NCBI GenBank assembly: GCA_002419145.1 | Contig: DIFN01000028.1 | Location: 505-6,266, forward strand | From: Mageeibacillus sp. UBA5747 | GTDB taxonomy: Bacteria; Bacillota; Clostridia; Saccharofermentanales; UBA5734 | Length of the DNA: 5,762 bases | Direction of reading: 5' to 3' | Shown: positions 1 to 5,700 of the stretch, one piece after another | Layout of the letters: the number at the start of each line of letters is the position of its first letter | Position numbering within the stretch: position 1 is the first letter of the stretch | Translations under genes and position numbers: made by a program | Notes under the pieces: model-generated | Told to the model about the DNA's origin: nothing | What the model saw: only the letters and a program-made list of their open reading frames with translations | The model's database searches: none

Positions 1-1905
1 CGCATGGCCCAGAAAGCCTGCCAGGACTACGGCTACAAGCTGTCTGAAACCGTTCTGGAACATTTCCGTTACCGGACGACCCACAACGACGGCGTCTTTC
101 GTGTCTACACGCCCGAGATGAAAGCTGTGCGTAAAACAGGCGTTTTGACCGGTCTGCCAGATGCTTACGGCCGCGGCCGAATGATCGGTGACTACCGCCG
201 GGTTGCTCTGTACGGCGTCGACCGTCTGATCGAGGCCAAGGAACAGGACAAACTTGAGCTTGGCCGACAAGACATGACCGAGGAAAACATTCGCTTGTCC
301 GAGGAGCTTTTCCGCCAGATTGATTTTCTGCGCAAGCTCAAGGAAATGGCTGCTCTCTACGGTTTTGACATCGCAGGTCCGGCGACCAATGCCCGCGAGG
401 CGATTCAATGGTTGTATTTTGCCTACCTGGCCGCGATCAAAGAGCAAAACGGTGCCGCTATGTCGCTCGGTCGAACGACGACCTTTATCGACATCTACAT
501 CGAACGTGACCTCCGCGAAGGCCGGCTGACCGAAACTCTGGCCCAGGAGCTGGTTGACGATTTCATCCTCAAACTGCGCATGGCACGTCAGCTGCGCACG
601 GCTGAGTACAACGAGCTGTTCGCAGGTGACCCGACCTGGGTGACCGAATCGATTGGCGGCATGGGCGAGGATGGCCGGACGATGGTCACTCGCACGGCTT
701 ACCGTTACTTGCACACCCTGAAAAACCTTGGTCCGGCACCAGAACCAAATTGGACGGTGCTGTGGTCCACCAAGCTTCCAGAAGCCTTCCAGCGCTATTG
801 CACCACTTTATCGATCGAAACCGATTCCCTGCAATATGAAAACGACGACCTGATGCGACCGCGCTACGGTGACGACTACGCCATCGCTTGCTGCGTTTCC
901 GCCGGTCGGGTCGGTAAGGACATGCAATTTTTTGGCGCCCGCTGCAACATCGCCAAAGTCCTCCTGATGGCCTTGAACGGCGGCCGTGACGAGATCACCG
1001 GCGAACCAATCGGCCCCGTCCAGGAACCCGTCGGCGATGGGCCGCTTAACATTGACGATGTCATGGAACGGTTCAATTTTTACCAGACCTGGGTCGCCCG
1101 TCTTTATGTCAACACGATGAATGTCATTCATGCGATGCATGACAAATACGCCTATGAAAAAATCCAGATGGCACTGCATGACACCCAGGTCAACCGGGTG
1201 ATGTCTTTTGGCATGGCGGGACTGTCCGTCGCCGCTGACTCACTGAGCGCGATCAAATTCGCGCAAGTCACACCCATCCGCGACGAGCGCGGCATCATCG
1301 TTGATTTCAGCAGCGAAGGTGAATTCCCCTGCTACGGCAACGACGATGATCGCGTCGATTCGATTGCCGCCGCCTTGTGTGAAAATTTCCTCGCAGAATT
1401 GAAAAAGACGCCCTGCTACCGGGGCGCCCAGCACACACTCTCGATCCTGACGATCACATCTAATGTTGTTTATGGCAAGAAAACCGGCACCACACCGGAC
1501 GGTCGGCGCAAAGGCGAGCCGTTTGCCCCTGGCGCCAACCCAATGCATGGGCGGGAAAAAGAAGGCGCCCTGGCCGCCCTCAATGCAGTGGCGAAAATTC
1601 CCTATGACTGCTGTCGCGATGGCATTTCCTGCACCATGACCTTCACCCCGCCGGCACTCGGCAAATCGATTCCCGAGCAAGCCGACAACCTCGTATCCCT
1701 GCTCAATGGCTATTTTTCACAGGAGGCGCATCATTTGAACGTCAATGTGCTGAGCCGGAGCATGCTCGAAGATGCCATGCAAAATCCCACCCTTTACCCT
1801 GATCTGACGATCCGGGTCTCGGGTTACGCCGTTCATTTCAACCGTCTCTCCCCCGAACAGCAGCGTGAAGTCATGGACCGCACCTTCCATGACCGGCTGG
1901 GCTGA
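1..1905 (+). CDS. pflB: Formate C-acetyltransferase (pyruvate formate-lyase), 5' end cut off by the window
   Basis: Cytosolic glycyl-radical enzyme converting pyruvate and CoA to acetyl-CoA and formate in anaerobic fermentation. The frame is open from base 1. The first Met (base 4) matches an internal Met near residue 118 of the roughly 760-residue E. coli enzyme, so the true start lies outside and about 115-120 residues are missing. Counting from that Met, the conserved block GVLTGLPDAYGRGR is at 46-59. The catalytic cysteine pair is Cys296-Cys297 in IACCVS, followed by GKDMQFFGAR. The glycyl-radical motif RVSGYAV has its Gly at 607, 26 residues before the C-terminus. Compared with E. coli, the stretch before HLNVNV is about five residues shorter (EAHHLNVNV), as in Gram-positive enzymes. 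All catalytic residues seem intact. pflA follows 9 bases downstream, as expected for an enzyme that needs its activase. The alternative, another glycyl-radical enzyme, is unlikely because of the Cys-Cys pair and near end-to-end similarity to PflB. Confidence 0.97.
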   Translation, partial: RMAQKACQDYGYKLSETVLEHFRYRTTHNDGVFRVYTPEMKAVRKTGVLTGLPDAYGRGRMIGDYRRVALYGVDRLIEAKEQDKLELGRQDMTEENIRLSEELFRQIDFLRKLKEMAALYGFDIAGPATNAREAIQWLYFAYLAAIKEQNGAAMSLGRTTTFIDIYIERDLREGRLTETLAQELVDDFILKLRMARQLRTAEYNELFAGDPTWVTESIGGMGEDGRTMVTRTAYRYLHTLKNLGPAPEPNWTVLWSTKLPEAFQRYCTTLSIETDSLQYENDDLMRPRYGDDYAIACCVSAGRVGKDMQFFGARCNIAKVLLMALNGGRDEITGEPIGPVQEPVGDGPLNIDDVMERFNFYQTWVARLYVNTMNVIHAMHDKYAYEKIQMALHDTQVNRVMSFGMAGLSVAADSLSAIKFAQVTPIRDERGIIVDFSSEGEFPCYGNDDDRVDSIAAALCENFLAELKKTPCYRGAQHTLSILTITSNVVYGKKTGTTPDGRRKGEPFAPGANPMHGREKEGALAALNAVAKIPYDCCRDGISCTMTFTPPALGKSIPEQADNLVSLLNGYFSQEAHHLNVNVLSRSMLEDAMQNPTLYPDLTIRVSGYAVHFNRLSPEQQREVMDRTFHDRLG

Positions 1906-1914
1906 CCGGATCAG

Positions 1915-2727
1915 ATGAGCAGCTCCAGATCACCCTCTACCAACATGCCAGATCAAACAACACAGATCACTGGCCGACTGCATTCGTTTGAAACGCTCGG
2001 CACGCTCGACGGACCCGGTTTACGCCTGGTCGTCTTCCTTCAGGGCTGCCCTCTGCGCTGCTTGTATTGCCACAACCCGGATACTTGGGACCTGAAAGGC
2101 GGCCGCGCCGTCACAGTTGAGGAAATTGTCGCCAAAGCATCACGCATGCGACCTTATTTCGGGTCTACAGGCGGGGTGACACTTTCCGGCGGAGAGCCGC
2201 TGGCCCAGCCCCAGTTCACGTTGGCCCTGCTGAAATCATTAAAGAAGGAAGGCATCCATACGGTGCTCGACACCAGCGGCACTGCCGTTTTTTCAGCCAG
2301 CGAGCGTACACTCGGCATAAGCACAGCCCAGATTCAAGCCATCCTGACTGCCACCGACCTGGTCCTGCTCGATGTCAAGGCGCCCTTGGCCGAGAATTTC
2401 CAAGCTCTGACCGGCTGCTCGATGGCCGGGCTGGAACGGTTCCTCGAGCTGGCCAATGACAATCATCAGGCGGTCTGGATCCGCCAAGTCATTGTGCCTG
2501 GCCTGAATGACACGACTACTGACGTGGAAGCCCTGGTCCAGTTTCTCCAGCGCTATCCCAAGTTGCAGATCCCAAAAGTCGAGTTGCTCCCCTATCATTC
2601 GTTGGGCGTCCGCAAATATGAGCAAATGGGCCTTCCCTATCTGCTGGCTGGAGTAGTCCCCCTGGCGGAAGAACAGCTGGCCATACTGCAGCAGGCAGTG
2701 GATCAGAGGTTTTTTCTCAACCGGTGA
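1915..2727 (+). CDS. pflA: Pyruvate formate-lyase activating enzyme (radical SAM)
   Basis: Radical-SAM activase that abstracts a hydrogen from the glycine of PflB to create the glycyl radical. The 270-residue product has the cluster-binding CX3CX2C motif at Cys45, Cys49 and Cys52 (GCPLRCLYCHNP). It is preceded by the family's GTLDGPGLR at 29-37, and followed by the SAM-contacting SGGEP at 91-95, LLDVKAP at 151-157 and the C-terminal LLPYHSLG-KYEQMG at 224-239. E. coli PflA has 246 residues. The extra length here is an N-terminal extension of about 15 residues and a longer segment at about 123-145 (between DTSG and the DLVLLDVK strand). The start at 1915 is 9 bases after the pflB stop, but no good Shine-Dalgarno site precedes it (only a weak GGATC). 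An in-frame ATG at 1945 (residue 11) is the alternative and has no better site. Translational coupling to pflB is likely. It ends 12 bases before the convergent bioY. Confidence 0.96.
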   Translation: MSSSRSPSTNMPDQTTQITGRLHSFETLGTLDGPGLRLVVFLQGCPLRCLYCHNPDTWDLKGGRAVTVEEIVAKASRMRPYFGSTGGVTLSGGEPLAQPQFTLALLKSLKKEGIHTVLDTSGTAVFSASERTLGISTAQIQAILTATDLVLLDVKAPLAENFQALTGCSMAGLERFLELANDNHQAVWIRQVIVPGLNDTTTDVEALVQFLQRYPKLQIPKVELLPYHSLGVRKYEQMGLPYLLAGVVPLAEEQLAILQQAVDQRFFLNR

Positions 2728-2739
2728 CCCGTGCCTGAT

Positions 2740-3300
2740 TTAGCTGCGTATCGAAGGGATCCGGCGCAGTCGCGGTCCGAGCAAAGCAGCGAGGACGCAA
2801 TAGATGCTGTCATTGATCAAAAATGGAATCATGCCGACCTGGATGGTCTTGAGGAAAGTCATGTCTTCCCCAACATACAGGTTCATGACGCCGTACAAAT
2901 AAACAACCCCAATCACATAGACCAGAACCAGGGCCAGAAAATTGAACGGCACAATCGCCCAGGTCTTGAGCCCCGAGCGCCGAGGGTCCAGCCGGTCAGC
3001 GGCCAGACCGACCAGACCAGCCCCCAGAGCCATGCCGATCAGATAGCCAAACGTTGGTTCCAAAACGTAAGCCAGGCCGCCGCCTTTGGCAAAAACAGGC
3101 AAACCGACAAGACCCATCATCAGGTAGAGACCCTGTGCCAGCAAAGCGCGCCGAGCCCCCAGGACCATACCCGTCAGCAAACTGATGATGAACTGGAACG
3201 TAAACGGAATGGTCAGGATCGGCAGGGATACCTTGGCTCCGATGATCGAAAGCACAGCAAATAACGAGACCAGTGTCATGTCGCGGGTGGACAGTTTCAT
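2740..3300 (-). CDS. bioY: Biotin transporter BioY (ECF S-component)
   Basis: Integral membrane biotin-binding S-component of an energy-coupling factor transporter. With no bioM/bioN beside it in this window, it presumably uses a shared EcfA-EcfA'-EcfT module (inference). The 186-residue protein is strongly hydrophobic, with about six membrane segments. It shows the BioY blocks GLVGLPVFAKGGG (63-75), PTFGYLIGM (82-90) and the C-terminal PFLINDSIYCVLAALLGPRLRR (in pieces, 159-180). The usual family end motif is of the form GD-x-x-K; here the Asp is kept (D164), but the position three further on is Tyr167 rather than Lys. A start at 3333 would add 11 residues. I chose 3300 because AAGGAG lies exactly 6 bases upstream and the protein then begins MKLSTRDM, as usual for BioY. 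It lies 88 bases downstream of the diguanylate cyclase on the same strand without a clear promoter of its own, so cotranscription is likely. Confidence 0.93.
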   Translation of the reverse strand: MKLSTRDMTLVSLFAVLSIIGAKVSLPILTIPFTFQFIISLLTGMVLGARRALLAQGLYLMMGLVGLPVFAKGGGLAYVLEPTFGYLIGMALGAGLVGLAADRLDPRRSGLKTWAIVPFNFLALVLVYVIGVVYLYGVMNLYVGEDMTFLKTIQVGMIPFLINDSIYCVLAALLGPRLRRIPSIRS

Positions 3301-3306
3301 GGAAAT

Positions 3307-3312
3307 CTCCTT
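3307..3312 (-). promoter_or_regulatory. Ribosome binding site of bioY
   Basis: AAGGAG on the minus strand, 6 bases before the ATG at 3300. It decides the bioY start in favour of 3300 over the in-frame upstream ATG at 3333, which lacks such a site. Confidence 0.85.
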
Positions 3313-3317
3313 GTTGG

Positions 3318-3371
3318 GAAAACCAGTTTTCAATCATGAGCGGGACTCATCTACTGGAAATATCGCTCCAG
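3318..3371. repeat. Run of short inverted repeats in the cyclase-bioY gap
   Basis: Three short inverted repeats lie between the cyclase and bioY: GAAAAC-CA-GTTTTC (3318-3331), ATGAG-N5-CTCAT (3336-3350) and CTGGA-N8-TCCAG (3354-3371). Each is weak alone. Together with the palindrome at 3371-3388 they suggest a structured mRNA segment or protein-binding sites between the two genes. No U-rich tract follows any of them, so they are not typical intrinsic terminators. Confidence 0.35.
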
Positions 3372-3388
3372 CATGGCAGCTGCCACGC
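3371..3388. repeat. 18-base near-perfect palindrome right after the cyclase stop
   Basis: The arms GCATGGCAG and CTGCCACGC pair at eight of nine positions (the A/C mismatch becomes G-U in the minus-strand RNA). The palindrome abuts the TAG stop of the cyclase at 3389-3391. It has no central loop and no following U-run, so it may be a weak pause or processing hairpin or a protein site; readthrough into bioY is expected. Confidence 0.4.
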
Positions 3389-4393
3389 CTAGAACGCTCG
3401 CTCCGGCGTGGCAACCACCACCTGGTTCCGTCCTTTGGCTTTGGCCTGGTACAGACACTGATCCGCCTTGGCGATCAGCGTTTCCAACGTATCCTGGTGC
3501 TCATGACTGGCTACACCGATGCTGACGGTCACCTGTCGATCTTCGAGGAGCGTGCTGGCGGCGACTTTCAGGCGCATGCGCTCAAACACACCAATGGCTT
3601 GCTCCAAGCCGGTATTGGGCAGGATGACGAGAAATTCCTCGCCCCCATACCGGCCAACACTGTCAGCACCCCGGATCGCATGGCGCAGGGTATCGGCCAC
3701 TGATTTGAGAACCTCATCCCCGGTCAGATGGCCAAAAATGTCATTGACTTGCTTGAAAAAGTCAATATCGACCATGGCAATCGTCAAGTTCATCTCGGAA
3801 TCTTTGACTTGCTCGAGTCTGTACGTCAACTCATCGAGAATGGCCTGCCGGTTTTTAACCTGGGTCAGACCATCCGTCTGGGCTTGCAACTGAGTTTTTT
3901 CCAGTTCACTCAGCAAGTTTTCTTCGCGAGCTTTCTTGTCCGTAATGTCAAAAACGATACCAGCAGCCAGAATCGCCCGTCCCTGTTCATCCCGCTGGGT
4001 CACACGGCCCCGGTCTTGAAACCATTTCCAGTTGCCAGACTTGTCCTTTATCCGGTACTCACACTCGTAGATTTCCGATTGGCCAGATATAGCGTCAACC
4101 ATGGCCTGCATCATCGGTCCGTAATCATCCGGATGGACCTTGTCCGTGAAAAACGAATAGTGGACTTTCTCAGGCAATTCATCCATCGAATAACCCAGGA
4201 CCTGGACTTTCAGCGGATTAAAAAGGACGCGCCCAGTCGTGAAATTGAGGTACCAATGGCCCAGATTGCCCGACCAGGCAAACTCGAACCTCGTTTCGCG
4301 CTCCTTTTCAGCCAGCAGTTCCTTATTGAAAACAGATAGTTCTTTGGCTAGTGTTCGGACTTCTTCACACGAAAGTTGATCGATTAGATGCAT
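3389..4393 (-). CDS. PAS-GGDEF diguanylate cyclase
   Basis: Makes the second messenger cyclic di-GMP from two GTP. The 334-residue protein starts with a short helical segment (1-33). A PAS domain of the PAS_3 kind follows at about 35-152 (FNPLKVQVLGYSMDELPE at 58-75, VHPDD at 86-90, the YECEYRIKDKSGNWKWFQDRGR region at 109-130, ending FDITDKK). Then come a coiled linker (153-172) and a GGDEF domain (about 173-328). The catalytic motif is GGEEF at 250-254, with DGLTQVKNR at 174-182 and metal-binding VDIDFFKQVND at 208-218. An RxxD inhibitory-site motif (RGAD, 241-244) lies five residues before GGEEF, so product feedback is expected. No membrane segment or signal peptide is seen, so it is cytosolic. 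The start at 4393 has GGAGG 7 bases upstream. The PAS ligand cannot be told from sequence. It sits between birA and bioY, downstream of a promoter overlapped by a BirA-like inverted repeat. Confidence 0.95.
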   Translation of the reverse strand: MHLIDQLSCEEVRTLAKELSVFNKELLAEKERETRFEFAWSGNLGHWYLNFTTGRVLFNPLKVQVLGYSMDELPEKVHYSFFTDKVHPDDYGPMMQAMVDAISGQSEIYECEYRIKDKSGNWKWFQDRGRVTQRDEQGRAILAAGIVFDITDKKAREENLLSELEKTQLQAQTDGLTQVKNRQAILDELTYRLEQVKDSEMNLTIAMVDIDFFKQVNDIFGHLTGDEVLKSVADTLRHAIRGADSVGRYGGEEFLVILPNTGLEQAIGVFERMRLKVAASTLLEDRQVTVSIGVASHEHQDTLETLIAKADQCLYQAKAKGRNQVVVATPERAF

Positions 4394-4400
4394 GCACGCT

Positions 4401-4405
4401 CCTCC
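4401..4405 (-). promoter_or_regulatory. Ribosome binding site of the diguanylate cyclase
   Basis: GGAGG (within GGAGGAG) on the minus strand, 7 bases before the ATG at 4393. It is a strong Shine-Dalgarno match that fixes the start of the cyclase. Confidence 0.85.
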
Positions 4406-4419
4406 GGTGGTCTCGTAAT

Positions 4420-4448
4420 AGTATGTCTTGAGTCAGGAGTATTGTCAA
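4420..4448 (-). promoter_or_regulatory. Sigma70-type promoter for the cyclase-bioY unit
   Basis: On the minus strand a perfect -35 box TTGACA (4443-4448) is followed after 17 bases by CATACT (4420-4425; four of six matches to TATAAT). An A/T-rich stretch upstream (about 4449-4473) could act as an UP element. Transcription would begin near 4413, leaving a leader of about 20 bases that includes the strong ribosome binding site. No other promoter of similar quality was seen before bioY, so this one probably serves both genes. Confidence 0.65.
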
Positions 4449-4473
4449 CTTTATTTTATATTTGGTTTACTAA
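4441..4473. promoter_or_regulatory. Candidate BirA (biotin repressor) operator over the -35 box
   Basis: Inverted repeat ATTGTCAAC (4441-4449), 15-base A/T-rich spacer, GTTTACTAA (4465-4473). Read outward to inward, the arms are ATTGTCAAC and TTAGTAAAC; each differs at a single position from the half-site WTTGTWAAC known (from memory) for BirA in Firmicutes, and the 15-base spacing fits those operators better than the longer E. coli spacing. The site covers the whole -35 box of the cyclase promoter, so bound BirA-biotinyl-AMP would block initiation. The neighbouring birA encodes an N-terminal helix-turn-helix, and a biotin transporter gene lies downstream. The arms match each other at only six of nine positions, so this remains a prediction. 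Confidence 0.55.
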
Positions 4474-4507
4474 CTTGACGGCACTGCTACCCTGGCCCGT
4501 ACCGCGC

Positions 4508-5563
4508 TCAATGATACCCCAGCAAGCCACGCACCGAAACGTCGCCGGCCGCAACCTGGATCATTTCTCCGTCAGATCTGCGCACAAGCAAATCACCCCC
4601 CGGGGCAATTTGCTCCGCCAATCCGGTCCAGATGTTACCATTTGCGGCATAGACCTCGACCGGCCTACCCAAAGTCGCGCAGAGTGCGCGATATTCGTTG
4701 AGCCAGGAAACTTTTGCTGAGTCGATGCCAGATTCCAGCGGCTCGCTCAAAAACTGTGCCCAGCGGCGGTCCCATTCGGCAAGAACAGCCCTAAGCAGCT
4801 CGATCCGGTTCAGGGGTTGGCGTTGTTCAGCAGTCCCGCTGGATAGGAACGCCAGGTCCAGGGAAGTCGCAATCGCCTGCAAATCCTCCGGAAAATCCAG
4901 CGTATGTACATTGATACCGATGCCGACAACGACCGCCGCAACCTGGTTTTCCTCAACCAGCATTTCAGTCAGGATGCCGCCGACTTTTCGTCCTTCAGGC
5001 AAAATTACCAAGTCATTCGGCCATTTGAGCTGGACATCCAGACCCGTCGTTTCGCGCAAAGCAGTGACTGCGCACAGGCCGGCAAACAGCGTGATCGGAG
5101 CGAGTCGCTCGGGGAGCAAGTCCGGCTTGAGCAGCAGAGAAAACCAGAGCCCCTCCCCGGCTGCGGAGCGCCAGTTCTTGCCACGTCGGCCGCGACCAGC
5201 CGTTTGCTCTTCTGCCACGTAGACAGAACCGGCGGGGTCCTTCGCGTCCGCACCGCGGCGAGCCGCCAGATTAGTCGAGTCAACTCTGGACAAAACATGA
5301 GCTTCCGGCGTGATCGCCTGCCAGTTTTTTCTGGCAAAAGATGCCGCGATCAGCGGTTCCAAAAGCAAATCTGGGAAAATAGTCAGCCGATAGCCATGGT
5401 GTTTGGTGCTCTCGATCGGTATGCCAGTAACTGTCAGGCTCTGGATCGCCTTCGATACCGCCATGCGGCTGACACCCAGCTGATGAGCCAGGTCCGCTCC
5501 AGAAACATAGTCCTGCCCGGATAGATAAGCCGTTGCGAGTTGCTTGAGAATTTCGTTTTTCAT
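4508..5563 (-). CDS. birA: Bifunctional biotin-[acetyl-CoA-carboxylase] ligase and biotin operon repressor
   Basis: Activates biotin to biotinyl-5'-AMP and attaches it to a lysine of biotin carboxyl carrier proteins; when acceptors are saturated, the complex dimerises on biotin operators. The 351-residue protein has an N-terminal winged helix-turn-helix (about 17-60: SGADLAHQLGVSRMAVSKAI, then the wing ending HHGYRL), so it is the repressor type. The ligase core has DSTN (95-98), the adenylate-binding loop GRGRRGKNW (123-131; last Arg of the E. coli loop is Lys here), KWPND (180-184), KVGGILTE (193-200) and GIGINVH (214-220). A C-terminal SH3-like domain spans about 298-350. The frame extends upstream to an ATG at 5656, adding 31 non-homologous residues. 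I chose 5563 because family members begin MKxEILxxL and a modest GGA lies 5 bases upstream; the ATG at 5572 is the other option. It is upstream of, and on the same strand as, the cyclase and bioY. Confidence 0.94.
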   Translation of the reverse strand: MKNEILKQLATAYLSGQDYVSGADLAHQLGVSRMAVSKAIQSLTVTGIPIESTKHHGYRLTIFPDLLLEPLIAASFARKNWQAITPEAHVLSRVDSTNLAARRGADAKDPAGSVYVAEEQTAGRGRRGKNWRSAAGEGLWFSLLLKPDLLPERLAPITLFAGLCAVTALRETTGLDVQLKWPNDLVILPEGRKVGGILTEMLVEENQVAAVVVGIGINVHTLDFPEDLQAIATSLDLAFLSSGTAEQRQPLNRIELLRAVLAEWDRRWAQFLSEPLESGIDSAKVSWLNEYRALCATLGRPVEVYAANGNIWTGLAEQIAPGGDLLVRRSDGEMIQVAAGDVSVRGLLGYH

Positions 5564-5673
5564 GATTTCCATCTTACCATAGGGCGCGGCATGGAACGAG
5601 TCACCAGAGCTCGCGCGAAGGCTGGGCCCGAATTCGGCAATTGCCAAATTTGACACCGGGGTTCTTTTGGGGC
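5564..5673. other. Gap upstream of birA without a recognisable gene
   Basis: No ORF here resembles a known protein. A weak minus-strand promoter-like pair, GTGACT (5599-5604) and TATGGT (5576-5581) with 17-base spacing, sits so close to the birA ATG that the leader would be under ten bases. No BirA-like inverted repeat is visible, so autoregulation of birA is not suggested by this stretch. Confidence 0.4.
5631..5650. repeat. 20-base near-palindrome centred on GGCAATTGCC
   Basis: A perfect 10-base palindrome GGCAATTGCC (5636-5645) is flanked by matching AATT on both sides (5631-5634 and 5647-5650), giving 18 of 20 symmetric positions. Such a site upstream of birA could bind a dimeric regulator, but nothing identifies one, and AT-rich short palindromes also arise by chance. 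Confidence 0.4.
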
Positions 5674-5700
5674 GGGATTCACTTATGTCCCTTGAATCCC
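5674..5700. repeat. Perfect 8-bp inverted repeat with 11-base loop
   Basis: GGGATTCA (5674-5681), an 11-base spacer, then TGAATCCC (5693-5700). On the minus strand the hairpin begins at the stop codon of the open tail at 5700-5762, as a terminator or 3' stabilising stem would. It is followed by GCCCCAAAAG rather than a U-run, so it is not a classical intrinsic terminator. The end of a degenerate mobile element is another possibility. Confidence 0.5.

Noticed and set aside
808..1680. Minus-strand open frames of 123 and 146 codons inside pflB
   Set aside because: They lie opposite the most conserved catalytic part of PflB and show no family motifs or ribosome sites.
2731..3264. 177-codon open frame on the + strand opposite bioY
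   Set aside because: It is antisense to a clear BioY; its product is rich in Gln, Asp and His without any recognisable domain, as expected for the complement of a hydrophobic membrane protein.
3318..3331. Second BirA site upstream of bioY
   Set aside because: GAAAAC-CA-GTTTTC is an inverted repeat, but its arms are separated by two bases and lack the TTGT part of a BirA half-site.
3301..3333. Upstream BioY start at 3333
   Set aside because: AAGGAG at 3307-3312 sits at the right distance for 3300, and the extra 11 residues are not typical of BioY.
3185..4339. Plus-strand open frames opposite the diguanylate cyclase
   Set aside because: The minus-strand protein has intact PAS and GGEEF motifs; the opposite frames overlap one another and resemble no family.
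4479..4504. Possible terminator after birA (stem CGGTAC / GTGCCG on the minus strand)
   Set aside because: Only a 6-bp stem with one G-U pair, a 14-base loop and no U-run, so readthrough into the cyclase cannot be excluded, nor a terminator supported.
4698..5524. Open frames of 174 and 206 codons opposite birA, and a 110-codon minus-strand frame at 5005-5337
   Set aside because: All overlap the well-supported BirA ligase core in other frames and have no recognisable domains.
5576..5604. birA promoter GTGACT-N17-TATGGT on the minus strand
   Set aside because: Both boxes match at only four of six positions, and the resulting leader would be too short to hold a ribosome site.
5564..5656. N-terminal extension of BirA from an ATG at 5656
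   Set aside because: The extra 31 residues have no similarity to the family, and the helix-turn-helix starts normally from 5563.
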